The notes under the pieces were generated by a model, which made no database searches, was not told the DNA's origin, and saw only the letters and a list, made by a program, of their open reading frames with translations. From Liopterus haemorrhoidalis (taxonomy: Eukaryota > Arthropoda > Insecta > Coleoptera > Dytiscidae): DNA of 64,000 nt. Where the stretch lies: assembly GCA_963971575.1 (NCBI GenBank), contig OZ020617.1, positions 18,561,403-18,625,402 of the forward strand, read 5' to 3'. This document shows positions 54,656 to 64,000 of the stretch, in pieces. Each line of letters opens with the position of its first letter. The stretch's first letter is position 1. A program made the position numbers and the translations under genes.

Positions 54656-54974
54656 TTTACAAAAGTTATTATTAAATTCATACAGCTAAATCCTCTTTCG
54701 CATTCAGTAGAACTACACGGTATTGCCTTATAACACTGGAATTTAAATATGAAGGAATATTTCGCCTAATGTGGTCAATATATGTAATTATGTAAAACGC
54801 AATTACGCAATATATAATTCTGTGCTTCCCCGGTTTCACGCGAGAACAGTCATGTGCGCGAATTGCTTATTTCAATTTAAGAAGTAATTAAAGGAAGGGT
54901 GGTTTTAGATGAGTGATATCGATTACGAGCGAATTCAGCCGTTCGGTTTTTAAATACCTGGAGGTAAAACACTG

Positions 54975-55047
54975 GGGGTGCGCTCCGCCTCAAATAAAAA
55001 GTGCGGGAGCGCTGACCCTTGCGCCCCCGCCCCACTACACCACTGCT
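54975..55047. mobile_element. Possible hAT-type MITE end
   Basis: A GC-rich block ending ccccactacaccactg, whose reverse reads CAGTGGTGTAGTGGGG, a frequent hAT-type terminus. The other end (perhaps cactgggggtgcgctccg at 54971) is unclear. No target duplication found. Confidence 0.4.
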
Positions 55048-56631
55048 TGAGGCCGAGTTGATCCTTGATATGACTGTACAGTATTGATAGATGAAAATTC
55101 GTGGTGCCCGGGTTAAGAACTCCCTTATCCCTCTTTTATTTAAATGAGAACAATTTATACTTATTCAATTCCTGGTCTCTATTCTGAGGAAATAACAAAA
55201 CAGTCCATTTTCAAACAAATGCAATATAAAATTTTGCATAATATTAAATTCAGAAATCTTTCTATGCATATATCTTAGAATACGTATTCTTTTATAAATG
55301 TACATTTTAAGAAAATGGCAGTACGAGTATAAAGTATGAAGCGTACGAGCACATATAACAAAATGAAAACGGTTGTGTAATTTGTGGATCCGTCCAAACT
55401 CACGTATGCTCAGTGTTCTTCGCATACCGTGATTATTTCACTTTATTTCATACATCTCCCTGACAGACGTGAAGAATACACTTATTTTACTCGCGACTGT
55501 TGCATTTTGCAATATTTCATGTTGTATGGATTTGTTTTGCCTATTAATATTGTCAACATTACATAAATTTTATTTTTATCAGATAGAATTTATGTTTATA
55601 AAATTAGTTTTTGGTAGAAGAGAGATTGATAAATGATACTATTACTTGGAAGTAAGAAGTAAATTTATATAATTACTTGTTTATGCAATAAATTCTTGAC
55701 AAATTATGGGATTTTTTTATCAAAATTGAATTTAGTATATTCTGCAAGGAAAACGGGCTACATACACTAAAATTTACTGAATTTTTTATGCATTTTGCAA
55801 TATTTTGCATCTTTATACTTAGCTAATATCTTTATTTTTTACATATAGCGAGTGGTTTTGGTTGGTCCTATTATCTCTGTATAAGAATGTCATTTTATAA
55901 AAAATTTAATAGTTATTTATGCAACAAGTGCACAGCAAAACATTCATAAGTGTAAAAGTTTATTCTCAGTTTGGTTAAAATTTTCATTTCATAAAAGTAA
56001 AAAGTTAATATTTTAACCAAATCACCGTGTAAATCTTCATTTATTCAGATAGTATTATTTAAAAAAAAATATGGTCTATTTCAAAGTAGAAAAATGTGTG
56101 TAAGAAGATAGGAGCTGTTTGTCCTTGCTTCGGATTGGTTTCGACCGTCATCCCTATTACACTGTTAAAATATTGTTTTTAGTCCAAGTTGACAGATGTT
56201 CAGTGTCGTACATTGGAAATATATATTATTTACATTATTTATTTCTTTTTTTCGTATATTTTTTTATTATTTACATATTTAGACTTGTATTTATATTCTT
56301 GGCGTAGATTTTATGGAGAAAATTCTCCATGTAATTTGTTTTTACGCAGTTAGATATTCTTTAGGTTATCTGATATATAAATATTTTTTGAAATTTGACA
56401 ATTAACAGATCAAGAGAGAGGACTAATGTGAGGCCAAAAGACAGCCCAGCTGATTGTGCCCAGAGAAGAAGTTATTGATATAATTTTTAGACCTTCATAT
56501 ATACATATATTTTTAATTTTTATTTACAATAATTATTTAAATAAGAAACTTTAGCTCTGAAGATATATTGTTTGTTTTATTGCTTTATTTAAACTCTTTT
56601 AGTCAAATCTCTCTTTTACATAATTTTTAAA

Positions 56632-56666
<35 letters not shown>

Positions 56667-58309
56667 GACCTGACAAACCCCAAAATAATAATAATAATAC
56701 TTGACTCTGGTCCGTACGGTTGTAAGCCCCGGACTAAGTCCGTGATTATTTATATAAAAAAAAGAATAATAATAATATTTATTTATATATAAAATTTTAC
56801 AATAATATATAAATCAATAATTATCTTAATTTCATAATAAGAAATAAAAATAAATATATAAACATATAAATAATAATAACTTTAAAAAAAATAAATAAAT
56901 AAATATATGTAAATATTTTTTTTTAACTTTTTCAAATTTCCCATTAAACTGAATTTATGTCGTATAAATATTATCTGCCTTGTTTATTTCAATATCTTAT
57001 TAACCTTTTTTAAAAATAGTATCAATTTGGGAGACGAAGAGAAAAAATGTAGGAATATGGGGGTTTCTCAACTGAAGCAATAAAAAGGAACATATAAAAT
57101 GGAAAAAAAAATCACTTGCTAACCCAGTTACTACGCCCATGCTCTAGCTGTAACTTATTTTAAATTTCCCGCTATACTGTATTTATCCAGTGTAAATCGT
57201 ACTCGGTTCGCAGCGCTATCTACTTTCTTTAAATTTGAAATAGACCATAGGATAAAGTTAAATATTTGCAGTTAAGAGCACGTATTGTTTTTAATTGTTT
57301 TCAATGCACTCTTTAATTCTTGTTCGGACTACACGTCTTCAGTCTTTAATTTTTGTAATAAATTCTTCCATTCCTTACGTTTTACTGCCTCGCTCATATT
57401 CTACTATGCATTTTGCCTAACCTGTATATAAACAAAAACCAGATATTACATATTTTCGATCCAGTTCAACGAATTCCTAGGAATTTCATCTCTGACACCA
57501 TTAAAATTGATGTAACTTTATTGCATTTCCGTTAACAAAACACAGTTTTTTAATTAGCAGTTGCAAAATTTAGGTTGGATTAAAAAATCATTATTGGTTT
57601 CAATGCAAACATTCACAAAGAGAGAATGTTTGAATCACAAAATACGAGATTAAAATTTACTTTTGAAATCATACTCGTGCTACAAATACTAAAATAAATC
57701 AAACATCAATTTTGAATTTAATCTCTTCCAAAACCTTCAAAGTATTTTCTAGCGGTCTATTTTCTTTGATAATAGTTTTACATTTTCATATTTCAAAATT
57801 GTTCAGATCCCGCGGGCTAATAAAATGTTCCAATTACATCCTGGTTGGAAATTTACGGTTGGAATCATTCATTTGCTTCAGTTCGCTTTCAATATTCATT
57901 TATTTTTTGCTTTATAACTTACCCCTGGTTTCTTTCATTTTCTGCCATACATTCTTTGTGGTGTACTCTCTAATTACAATTTCGTAAAGCATATATTTCT
58001 CACCTTTATTTATTAAGCTTTAAATCCAGTAAAATGAAGAATATTAACTAGAAAAAAGAATAAAATTTAAGAAGAAAAATAAAGTTGTGTCCAGCATATA
58101 ATACAATTATTACGTCTTTACCAGCACATCGTTTTGTGTTTCTTGACTTCATAACAGATGGCCAAAAAAAATTAAATATATTAATTTAGAGGACGGACGA
58201 TGTCCCGAATTAAAAAATTAATAATTTACTCACTTTATATTGGGTTGTTGCGTTATTTTTGTCGTATTTCTTGTGCTGACATTGTGCAGTGTCGATAGTC
58301 TAAAAGATA
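55048..58309. other. Long AT-rich stretch, gene-free by inspection
   Basis: The only structured elements are (AAT)n runs near 56638-56698 and AT-rich simple sequence to 56900. On the minus strand 57920-58010 a trace LYEIVIREYTTKNVWQKMKE loosely resembles a Myb/SANT- or zeste-like helix, but it is too short to call. Confidence 0.4.
56638..56698. repeat. (AAT)n microsatellite in two blocks
   Basis: About ten aat units from 56638 and five from 56685, separated by gacctgacaaaccccaa. Could be tails of decayed retroposons. Confidence 0.85.
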
Positions 58310-58560
58310 ATGTTCTGCATCTGGGGGTCCAAAAAACCTACTCTGAACTTTTGCCATCTAGTCAAAACATTATTGCTGATATCTACTGTGAGCAGTTGTC
58401 ACGATTCAATGTAAAAATCAAGAAAAAAAACTATCATTTTTAAGCCCATCGATAAGGCTTCTTTCAAAATGACAACGTCCGACCAAATATCCTACGCAAG
58501 AACAGACAGAAACTTGATCAGCTGGGTACGAAACGGTATAGTTCTAACTAGTTTATTGTA
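58310..58560 (+). pseudogene. Mariner transposase fragment
   Basis: GVQKTYSELLPSSQNIIADI and YCEQLSRFNVKIKKKN correspond to the mariner region before the second catalytic aspartate; KASFQNDNVRPNILRK near 58455 (other frame) contains that aspartate. It parallels 20925-21060 of the other mariner remnant. Both sides of the gene are missing. Confidence 0.7.
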
Positions 58561-58857
58561 CAATACTAACGATCTGAAATAAAATTAGGAACAATCTGTA
58601 TATCAAAATTTGCAGCAAAGTTTGATCCATCTAATAGTATATTTTTAATTCTAAACAAAATGTTATGAAACAGGCAAATTGGTTTTATAGACGCTATCTT
58701 ATAAACCAATCGAAGCATATGTGCGTACGACGCGGCAAGTTGTAGCTTAAGCTTCATTCTACAAATATACTTGTAGCTATTTTGTTCTTTTGTGTAATTA
58801 CGTATGGTTATTGTACTTGGCGGTTACTTTTTGACACCATCTTGAATATTTAATATA

Positions 58858-59347
58858 CCGTATATTCTGGCGTATAACGCGCACTTTTAACATTGAAAGT
58901 TTTGTCAAATTTGTTGGGTGCGCGTCATACGCCGGGTATAAAACTTACCCGTTCGAAGATTAGAATGGTAATAGTGTAAATAGGGTATAAATAGGATTCC
59001 TGTTATATAATGAATACATAATATAAATACTAATCAACTAAACTATCTAAATTTATACATATTTATTTATATTATTTATATACATAACAAGAAAATTACC
59101 TTAATTATTAATTTAAATTATCTTTATTATGACATAACCTTAACTTAAAACAAAACCTTTTCCGAAACCGATTAACAGATATGCCTTACCGGCTTATATA
59201 TACGGTTGTTATGAAGGAATATTGGCATAAAAGTGTTTCCAGGAAAGCAGAGTGTAAAGGAAGAATACATGCAAAAATTAAAATAAATCTATTCAGATTT
59301 GAGGTGCGCGTTATACGCCGGTGCGCGTTATACGCCGGAATATACGG
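58858..59347. mobile_element. 490-bp MITE with TA target
   Basis: Left ccgtatattctggcgtataa and right ttatacgccggaatatacgg are inverted repeats with one mismatch, extending to about 27 bp (gcgcac). TA on each side at 58856-58857 and 59348-59349. Just inside the right end the 17-mer gtgcgcgttatacgccg is tandemly duplicated (59304 and 59321). Non-coding; Tc1/mariner/pogo-type by target. Confidence 0.9.
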
Positions 59348-60583
59348 TAGTTACTACGGGTAAAAATGTAAACATTTTCGTAAAGAATACGTGCACCAAG
59401 TGGCATTTTATTATCATCAAGTATATAATCATTAGATGAATGTTCTAAACTATAAAGTCATTTCGAAAAAATGATAATCTGTTATTTGAACTTTTATGCA
59501 TAAAACTATTTAAATATAGAAGTTATTTGAAACCAACAAAAACTATAACAAAAAAATTACAGAACATTGTTTTCTTATATCTGATATATTATTAAGTTAT
59601 TGAGCAATAATATTTTTAAACAATTTCTTCTACAGTTAAAAGTACAAAAAAAGTTAAAAGATGTATAGATTGTTTTTAATTTTATTTCAGATTGTTAGTT
59701 TTGTATAAGAAACTTATAATCTGTGGGGGTTATACGTACTATTAGGACGATTGTGTGTAAAGACGACGCACAGATTGAAATCTTTAAAATTATCATAATT
59801 TTAGATATGCTAAATATTGTAGCACTTTTATTAAAACAGTTATTTGAAACATATGTGGAGCCTGACTACTAGGAATTATCTAATATAAAAATCCTATATA
59901 TATATAATTAAATAACAGAAGTTACAATTAAAAATTGTAACGTCTGAACAACAACGTAAAAAGTATATTAAATTTTAAATTTACCCCAAATTCTAAGCTA
60001 TTGCTGAATCAGCCTCCTATTAATCGTTGTGTTTTGAAAAACTCAAATCAGCAAAAAGCATTCCATAAAACAGAAGCACAGCCATAAACGCTTGACAATA
60101 ACAATACCAAGCAAAAATTGGTTCATTTCTGGTTAAATACAATCTCCCTAACAGTCTTTCGTTTAGTAAAACTGCACTATGTTATTGTAGCGTTATCCTT
60201 TAAATGATTTTATCGTTTTTGAACAATACATGAAGCAGAAATGCGAATACGTTGATGGGATATCTGAGTTTTCGCTTCGTTGCAATTCAAAAGCTAAACA
60301 CTGGATCAATAGTAAATCAGACTGGCACGATGTTAGATGTCTTTTAGCATTTAGCTATCACTTTTTGATCCAACGAACTGGTGGGCTTTTAAGTTAAGCA
60401 ATAGTGCATTTCGATGTCACTCAATATGCATTCTAACAGTACTAGAACAGCTTTTAAACGAAAAAGAAAATAATACGAATATTTGCATTGCTTTTCTTTT
60501 ATTGCGTTAAATTATAAATTATTTTTCTATTGATCGTTACTACTTAATATTTATGATATATGAGGGTAGCTACTTAAGTTTGG
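59348..60583. other. AT-rich DNA without recognised genes
   Basis: No motif recognised. 60571-60583 is the left target duplication of the SINE. Confidence 0.5.
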
Positions 60584-60828
60584 GCCAACGGAGTGGCCGA
60601 GCGCATTAAATCGTGCAGTTTGGACTGGTGAAAACAATCTGGATTATGAGGTTAGTGGTTCAATTCTCCGTTGGTGACATTATTCGGGCGAGAATAATAT
60701 GTTTACATTACTCTCATTTCACAATCATCCACCCCTCATCCAGGTGTAGAAGTCCGCCCCCTGGCATCAGCGATTAGCCTCGTTGCAGAAATAGGCCAAT
60801 ATATAAAAAAATAAAAATAAAAAAAAAA
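60584..60828 (+). mobile_element. Intact tRNA-Ser/Leu-like SINE with 13-bp target duplication
   Basis: Perfect direct repeats tacttaagtttgg at 60571-60583 and 60829-60841. The head folds like a class II tRNA: acceptor strands gccaacg and cgttggt pair (one G-T), box A agtggccgagcgcatt, box B ggttcaattctcc. A 150-bp body (gtagaagtccgccccctggc, then gcgattagcctcgttgcaga) and an A-rich tail follow. 245 bp. It is a different family from the 6082 SINE. The perfect duplication suggests a recent insertion. Confidence 0.9.
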
Positions 60829-61189
60829 TACTTAAGTTTGGCTGTTTATGATAGATGTTTTGTTGCTTGATAGATGTTGGATTCCACAACTTATTTTTAT
60901 AATTGTTTATTTTTTATGTTATTTCGTGTTAACAAGTCAATTCTATTTAATTCAATTTTTGTTTTAAATACATTACATTTTAATTTATATTTCTATTCAC
61001 AAAACTCTTAATACTATAATTTAAAATAAAATATTTAATTTCTGCCTGTTCTTGAAATTTGTTTATCAGATTCTGATTGTGATTCCGTAGATTAATTTAG
61101 TTTTTTTTCTTTTCTTGTTTTCAATGTCTTTAATCTCCTTCCTTCTTGTTATTACATCATTTAACGTAGTGACAACGTTGGACATCTCT

Positions 61190-61543
61190 TCATAAAGGCG
61201 TAATATTACGCTTTGCCTGCAAGATCTTTATTTTTGTTGAAATTATGTATAATAGAATTTCGAATGCCAGTTTTCTGACATCAATAATTGTCAACCCAAA
61301 GAGCAAACTTTCAAAATTTAAAATATGCTTCACTAGTTCTGCTTCAATTATAGAAGGCAATGCTGTAGATCTGCCAAATTTTTTTGTGGCTTTATTGGCG
61401 CGTTTATTTTTTAATTCATAGTGCCTTTTAAAAGTTGGCTTTGGAATGCCAAAATTACAGCATACCTCGTTAAGACCAGCCCCATTTTTATAAGCATTTA
61501 TTGCTTCTTCGGTCGAGGACAGATATTTTATTTTTTGTTCTAT
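61190..61543 (-). pseudogene. pogo/Tigger-like transposase N-terminus (psq-type HTH)
   Basis: An uninterrupted minus-strand frame of about 117 codons to TGA at 61190-61192. It reads SSTEEAINAYKNGAGLNEVC, then FGIPKPTFKRHYELKNKRAN, KKFGRSTALPSIIEAELVKH and ILNFESLLFGLTIIDVRKLA. This is the psq-type helix-turn-helix plus the following LP..IE.ELV..IL..E...FGLT..DVR.LAFE block of pogo-like DDE transposases and the CENP-B/jerky-like genes derived from them. No ATG in frame and no DDE domain beyond the stop, so a fragment or single exon. Confidence 0.75.
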
Positions 61544-61580
61544 TTAAAAAAAAGCGAGGTACTCATTATGGGTTATAGCA

Positions 61581-61640
61581 GTGTTTTTCAATTTGTGGTC
61601 CGCGAGTCAGTTCTTGGAAGTCCGCGAACACAAAATTTGA
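61581..61640. mobile_element. hAT-type terminus
   Basis: cagtgtttttcaatttgtgg followed by tccgcgag resembles the left end of the hAT MITE at 34170 (CAGTGTTTCTCAACC, cgcggaccac). The right end was not identified. Confidence 0.5.
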
Positions 61641-62867
61641 TTAGTATTAATAATGGGCTTTTTCGCAAAAAAAAATTTTTTCTTGATGGGTAAATCGTAC
61701 CGATACAAAATAGCAAACTGCAAACAGGTACAATTTACCCAACACGTACTAGATTTTTAAAATATCTATTAACATAACCTCAATATGTTCAGTGAAAAAC
61801 ATTTTTACAGTCATTAGATTTAATAACTAATCGAAATTGAGATATTGACAAGAAGAACAAATTAAAAGCATTACGAATTGAGTTAAATGCTTAAGAAAGG
61901 GTATAAATACTTACATCAAGCACCTGCTAAAACTTTATTGTCCAGTATCTCACCATACAGAGTTCGACCTACGGTGACATTGCTACTGTCAGCGTATTAT
62001 ACATGCAGCTTCTTAATTCAACACACAGATGACTGAAATAATGTCTAGATTTGGCTAGAAAGGGGGTGGTACGATTTACCGAGTGGTACACAATAGCCAA
62101 CTTTCCCCTATGTTCCGTAAAGGGTTATTGTGCTTTTGGATTTTTTAAATTTTTATGAAGGTCGGTACAAAAATTTGTCTCCTGAGCGGCAGTAACCAGG
62201 GAACGGCCTGGCGCAGAGGGGCAGTGTTTCGAAGCTGATAAGTTAATTCCAAAATATTTTTTTATTAATAAGGTTTTATAACGCTAGTCCAAATAATTTA
62301 TTGATCAAACTTCATAGATATTGATAGGTGGTTATCTTCTGTAAACAAGTTTTTTTCTGTTTTTCGAAATCAAAAAATATGCATATTTGCTTAGAAGTTG
62401 ATTTCATATTTTTACGATATTGATTTCGACGATGTGTAAATGTAATATGTTATATTTGTAGAATTCAATTTATTTACTAATCGCATATGTAAACATATCT
62501 GTTACACTATAATTAAATATTGTATTAAATTTCAGAAACATAGAACGCCAATGTTATAAATAATGTTGTCGTGCTTTAAATATTTTGTTATGCGTTTTTT
62601 ATGTACTTTAATTTGCTAAATGTAAATGTGATATTTGTTACATAAATAAATGTATAGAATAGACAGATACATGAAAATGCAATTGGCTAATATTGATATA
62701 CTTGTTTATTGTACTGCTAGTCAATACTACTAAACAGGACCGGACTGACAAACTAATAAAATCTCGGAAGGTCCGTACCCTTCAGCTCCCCCCAAAACAT
62801 TTCAACTTTCATGTTATTCAAAAACTCAAGTTAATAGAAAATATATCGAGGAAGTAACATTAAGAAT
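61641..62867. other. AT-rich DNA with a 13-bp inverted repeat pair
   Basis: ggtaaatcgtacc at 61689 and its inverse ggtacgatttacc near 62068 are about 380 bp apart and could be ends of a decayed element. No genes seen. Confidence 0.4.
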
Positions 62868-62972
62868 GCCGACCGGCGTAGCGTAGTGGACACATGTGCT
62901 CTGTGTTGTTAAAGTCTTGGGTTCGAATTCCGTTCAGGCATGGAATATTTTAAAAAAAATAATAATAATAAT
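62868..62972 (+). mobile_element. Short tRNA-derived SINE
   Basis: ggcgtagcgtagtggacaca as box A-like and gggttcgaattccg as a near-canonical box B, followed within 25 bp by an A-rich tail with (AAT)n. The tRNA-like acceptor arms pair only partly. A third SINE type in the window. No clear target duplication. Confidence 0.7.
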
Positions 62973-63179
62973 TGTCCTAGCTAGTTTCCGAAAGCATTTT
63001 CAACAATACACCGAGCTGTACATACCGCATTGTTGTAGTTTTTCCCTTTAGCCTTTCCTGTTATCAAATCGCGTCTGCCTTTATCGTTACCGCTACCGTA
63101 AATGACGCCGCGTTAGTTTGAGAAGACCTGGATCGCTTCTAATACCGTGACCGCCACCGTAGCCGCGTTCGTTTGCAGA

Positions 63180-63500
63180 ATCCTTAAGACCATCGACAAT
63201 AGTATAGAACAGAACATACAACGTCAAGCAGTGACAACCTAGAGATATTAATTCCATAAGGGAAATTTGATGGAAGGTCAGTATCCAACCAGGTGGACAG
63301 ATCAGATTAATGAGGTTACCGGTTGCTCTATTACAGAAGCCACAAGAGAAACATCGAAGCCGTTGGAGAGATATAATTAAGGAAACAAAGACATCATAAG
63401 TCACGACGCTTCTAGCTAGAAGAAACTGATAGAGAAATAATACAAATGCAAGGTGTGACGGCCTATATACAGGACCGAATGGAAAAAGTATTCTAATTAA
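63180..63500 (+). pseudogene. RTE-like retrotransposon C-terminal end
   Basis: EGQYPTRWTDQINEVTGCSI near 63270-63330, followed by a TRETSKPLERYN-like stretch where RTE-like elements have a DRERWR motif, then a short 3' region ending near attgatgataataac, an RTE-type tail. Stops occur; the rest of the polyprotein is absent. A longer minus-strand open frame (63093-63524) overlaps this and is its shadow. Confidence 0.6.
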
Positions 63501-64000
63501 TAACCAGATTGATGATAATAACAATTCATATGTTTTTATGTAAATTTTGCTTCCGTATTTTAGTCAAGAAATAAAACACATTTCATTCGTATGTAAAAAT
63601 ATCACTATTCCTAGCAGTCCATTATTCATCTGTCCTTTGTCACGCGCGCCCCTGACAAAGGCATAAAAACATGACACGTATCTCTCGTCAAAATGAAATA
63701 TGTACCCACAAAAATCACATTTTCCATCTATTTAGTTACTCAAAATCTGCGGTCATATATAATTTATGCATGTATTCATTCCCAAAAATTTATAGTTAAT
63801 GTTTCATTTCCAACATCAACTGTCACTTTAGTATTCCCTTTAAGTATTTTCTCATTGGACATTCCCTCTGAAATAACCTCAAAACCAAGGGTTACCATAA
63901 AAATTCAATCGTACTCTCTTCATTTCTCTTTTCCTTTCATTCGGGATCTATACAATTTTCACCGTTTACTCCTGTGTCTCAGTTTGTGTCCGTCTGTATG

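Larger units (their letters stand above)
53878..54790 (-). pseudogene. hAT transposase C-terminus, interrupted by nested elements
   Basis: Minus strand at about 54755-54660 reads CYKAIPCSSTECERGFSCMN, the conserved hAT C-terminal dimerisation motif (P.S.ECERGFS.MN). After the nested insertions, 53958-53880 reads MFINLHGLPIEIWKPQNYVE followed by KWIRNHR, the tail of the same group (KLHGPP.E.W.P..YV..W...HR). Both parts have the correct order and strand. The stretch between them was replaced by a Harbinger-like MITE holding another hAT element. Confidence 0.75.

Noticed and set aside
57712..57987. 91-codon plus-strand frame of hydrophobic composition
   Set aside because: Composition is that of T-rich DNA; the opposite strand has a weak Myb/zeste-like trace instead, and neither is strong enough to call.
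60584..60678. Functional tRNA-Ser/Leu gene
   Set aside because: The head is followed by a SINE body and A-rich tail and bounded by target duplications, so it is a retroposon head.
63093..63524. 143-codon open frame on the minus strand
   Set aside because: It is hydrophobic and familyless, and it overlaps a plus-strand RTE-like C-terminal motif (PTRWTDQI), so it is a shadow frame.
1..64000. CRISPR arrays, operons, riboswitches or bacterial promoters
   Set aside because: The window is eukaryotic; no regularly spaced short repeats with unique spacers were seen, and spacing in the tandem repeats is explained by local duplication.

Overview
This window looks like gene-poor, transposon-saturated nuclear DNA of an arthropod, most probably an insect. 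It is strongly AT-rich. It carries Jockey-type, RTE-like and REL-endonuclease retroelement fragments, mariner/Tc1, pogo, hAT and Harbinger-like DNA elements, tRNA-derived SINEs, one solo LTR and a short CCTAA-type (insect telomere-like) stretch. I found no convincing host gene, rRNA or functional tRNA. Species cannot be fixed from the sequence. The terms RTE-like, Jockey-like and so on rest on motif recognition by eye, not on a database search.

Layout. 1-7 kb: an RTE-like reverse transcriptase remnant, an 80-bp tandem repeat, an inverted-repeat-bounded element carrying a decayed gene of an uncharacterised arthropod multicopy family, a cluster of small TA-flanked MITEs, and a transposase remnant split by a SINE with a 13-bp target duplication. 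7-11 kb: a foldback-like repeat and otherwise featureless AT-rich DNA. 11-13.1 kb: a nearly full-length mariner-like element whose acidic triad has DD41D spacing, with an internally deleted hAT element 14 bp beyond its end. 13-16 kb: decayed reverse transcriptase, Tc1 and REL-endonuclease fragments. 17.3-18.7 kb: a GC-rich 5'-truncated retroelement between ~90-bp direct repeats. 18.8-21.1 kb: two opposed mariner remnants, one split by an RTE-like insertion with an 11-bp duplication. 24-28.6 kb: the best-preserved element, a Jockey-clade retrotransposon with open ORF1 and ORF2, apparently inserted in an LTR-like sequence. 29-33.5 kb: a second foldback-like repeat and a second DD41D copy inside a retroelement RNase H domain.

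34-41.5 kb: two hAT MITEs with perfect 8-bp duplications, a 1.18-kb solo LTR with a 5-bp duplication, a TIR element split by a hAT MITE, and a Jockey-like reverse transcriptase split by a TA-target MITE. 42.5-50.5 kb: Tc1, reverse transcriptase and mariner pseudogenes and a Harbinger-like MITE. 51-55 kb: hairpins, a foldback element, and a hAT transposase interrupted by a Harbinger-like MITE that is itself interrupted by another hAT element. 55-64 kb: long featureless AT-rich stretches, a mariner fragment, a MITE, an intact SINE with a 13-bp duplication, a pogo/psq-type transposase N-terminus and an RTE-like 3' end.

The genes do not form a pathway. What links them is stratigraphy: at least nine places show one element sitting inside or against another with readable target duplications, so relative ages can be read. 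The two DD41D copies, the Jockey element and the 60.6-kb SINE look youngest.
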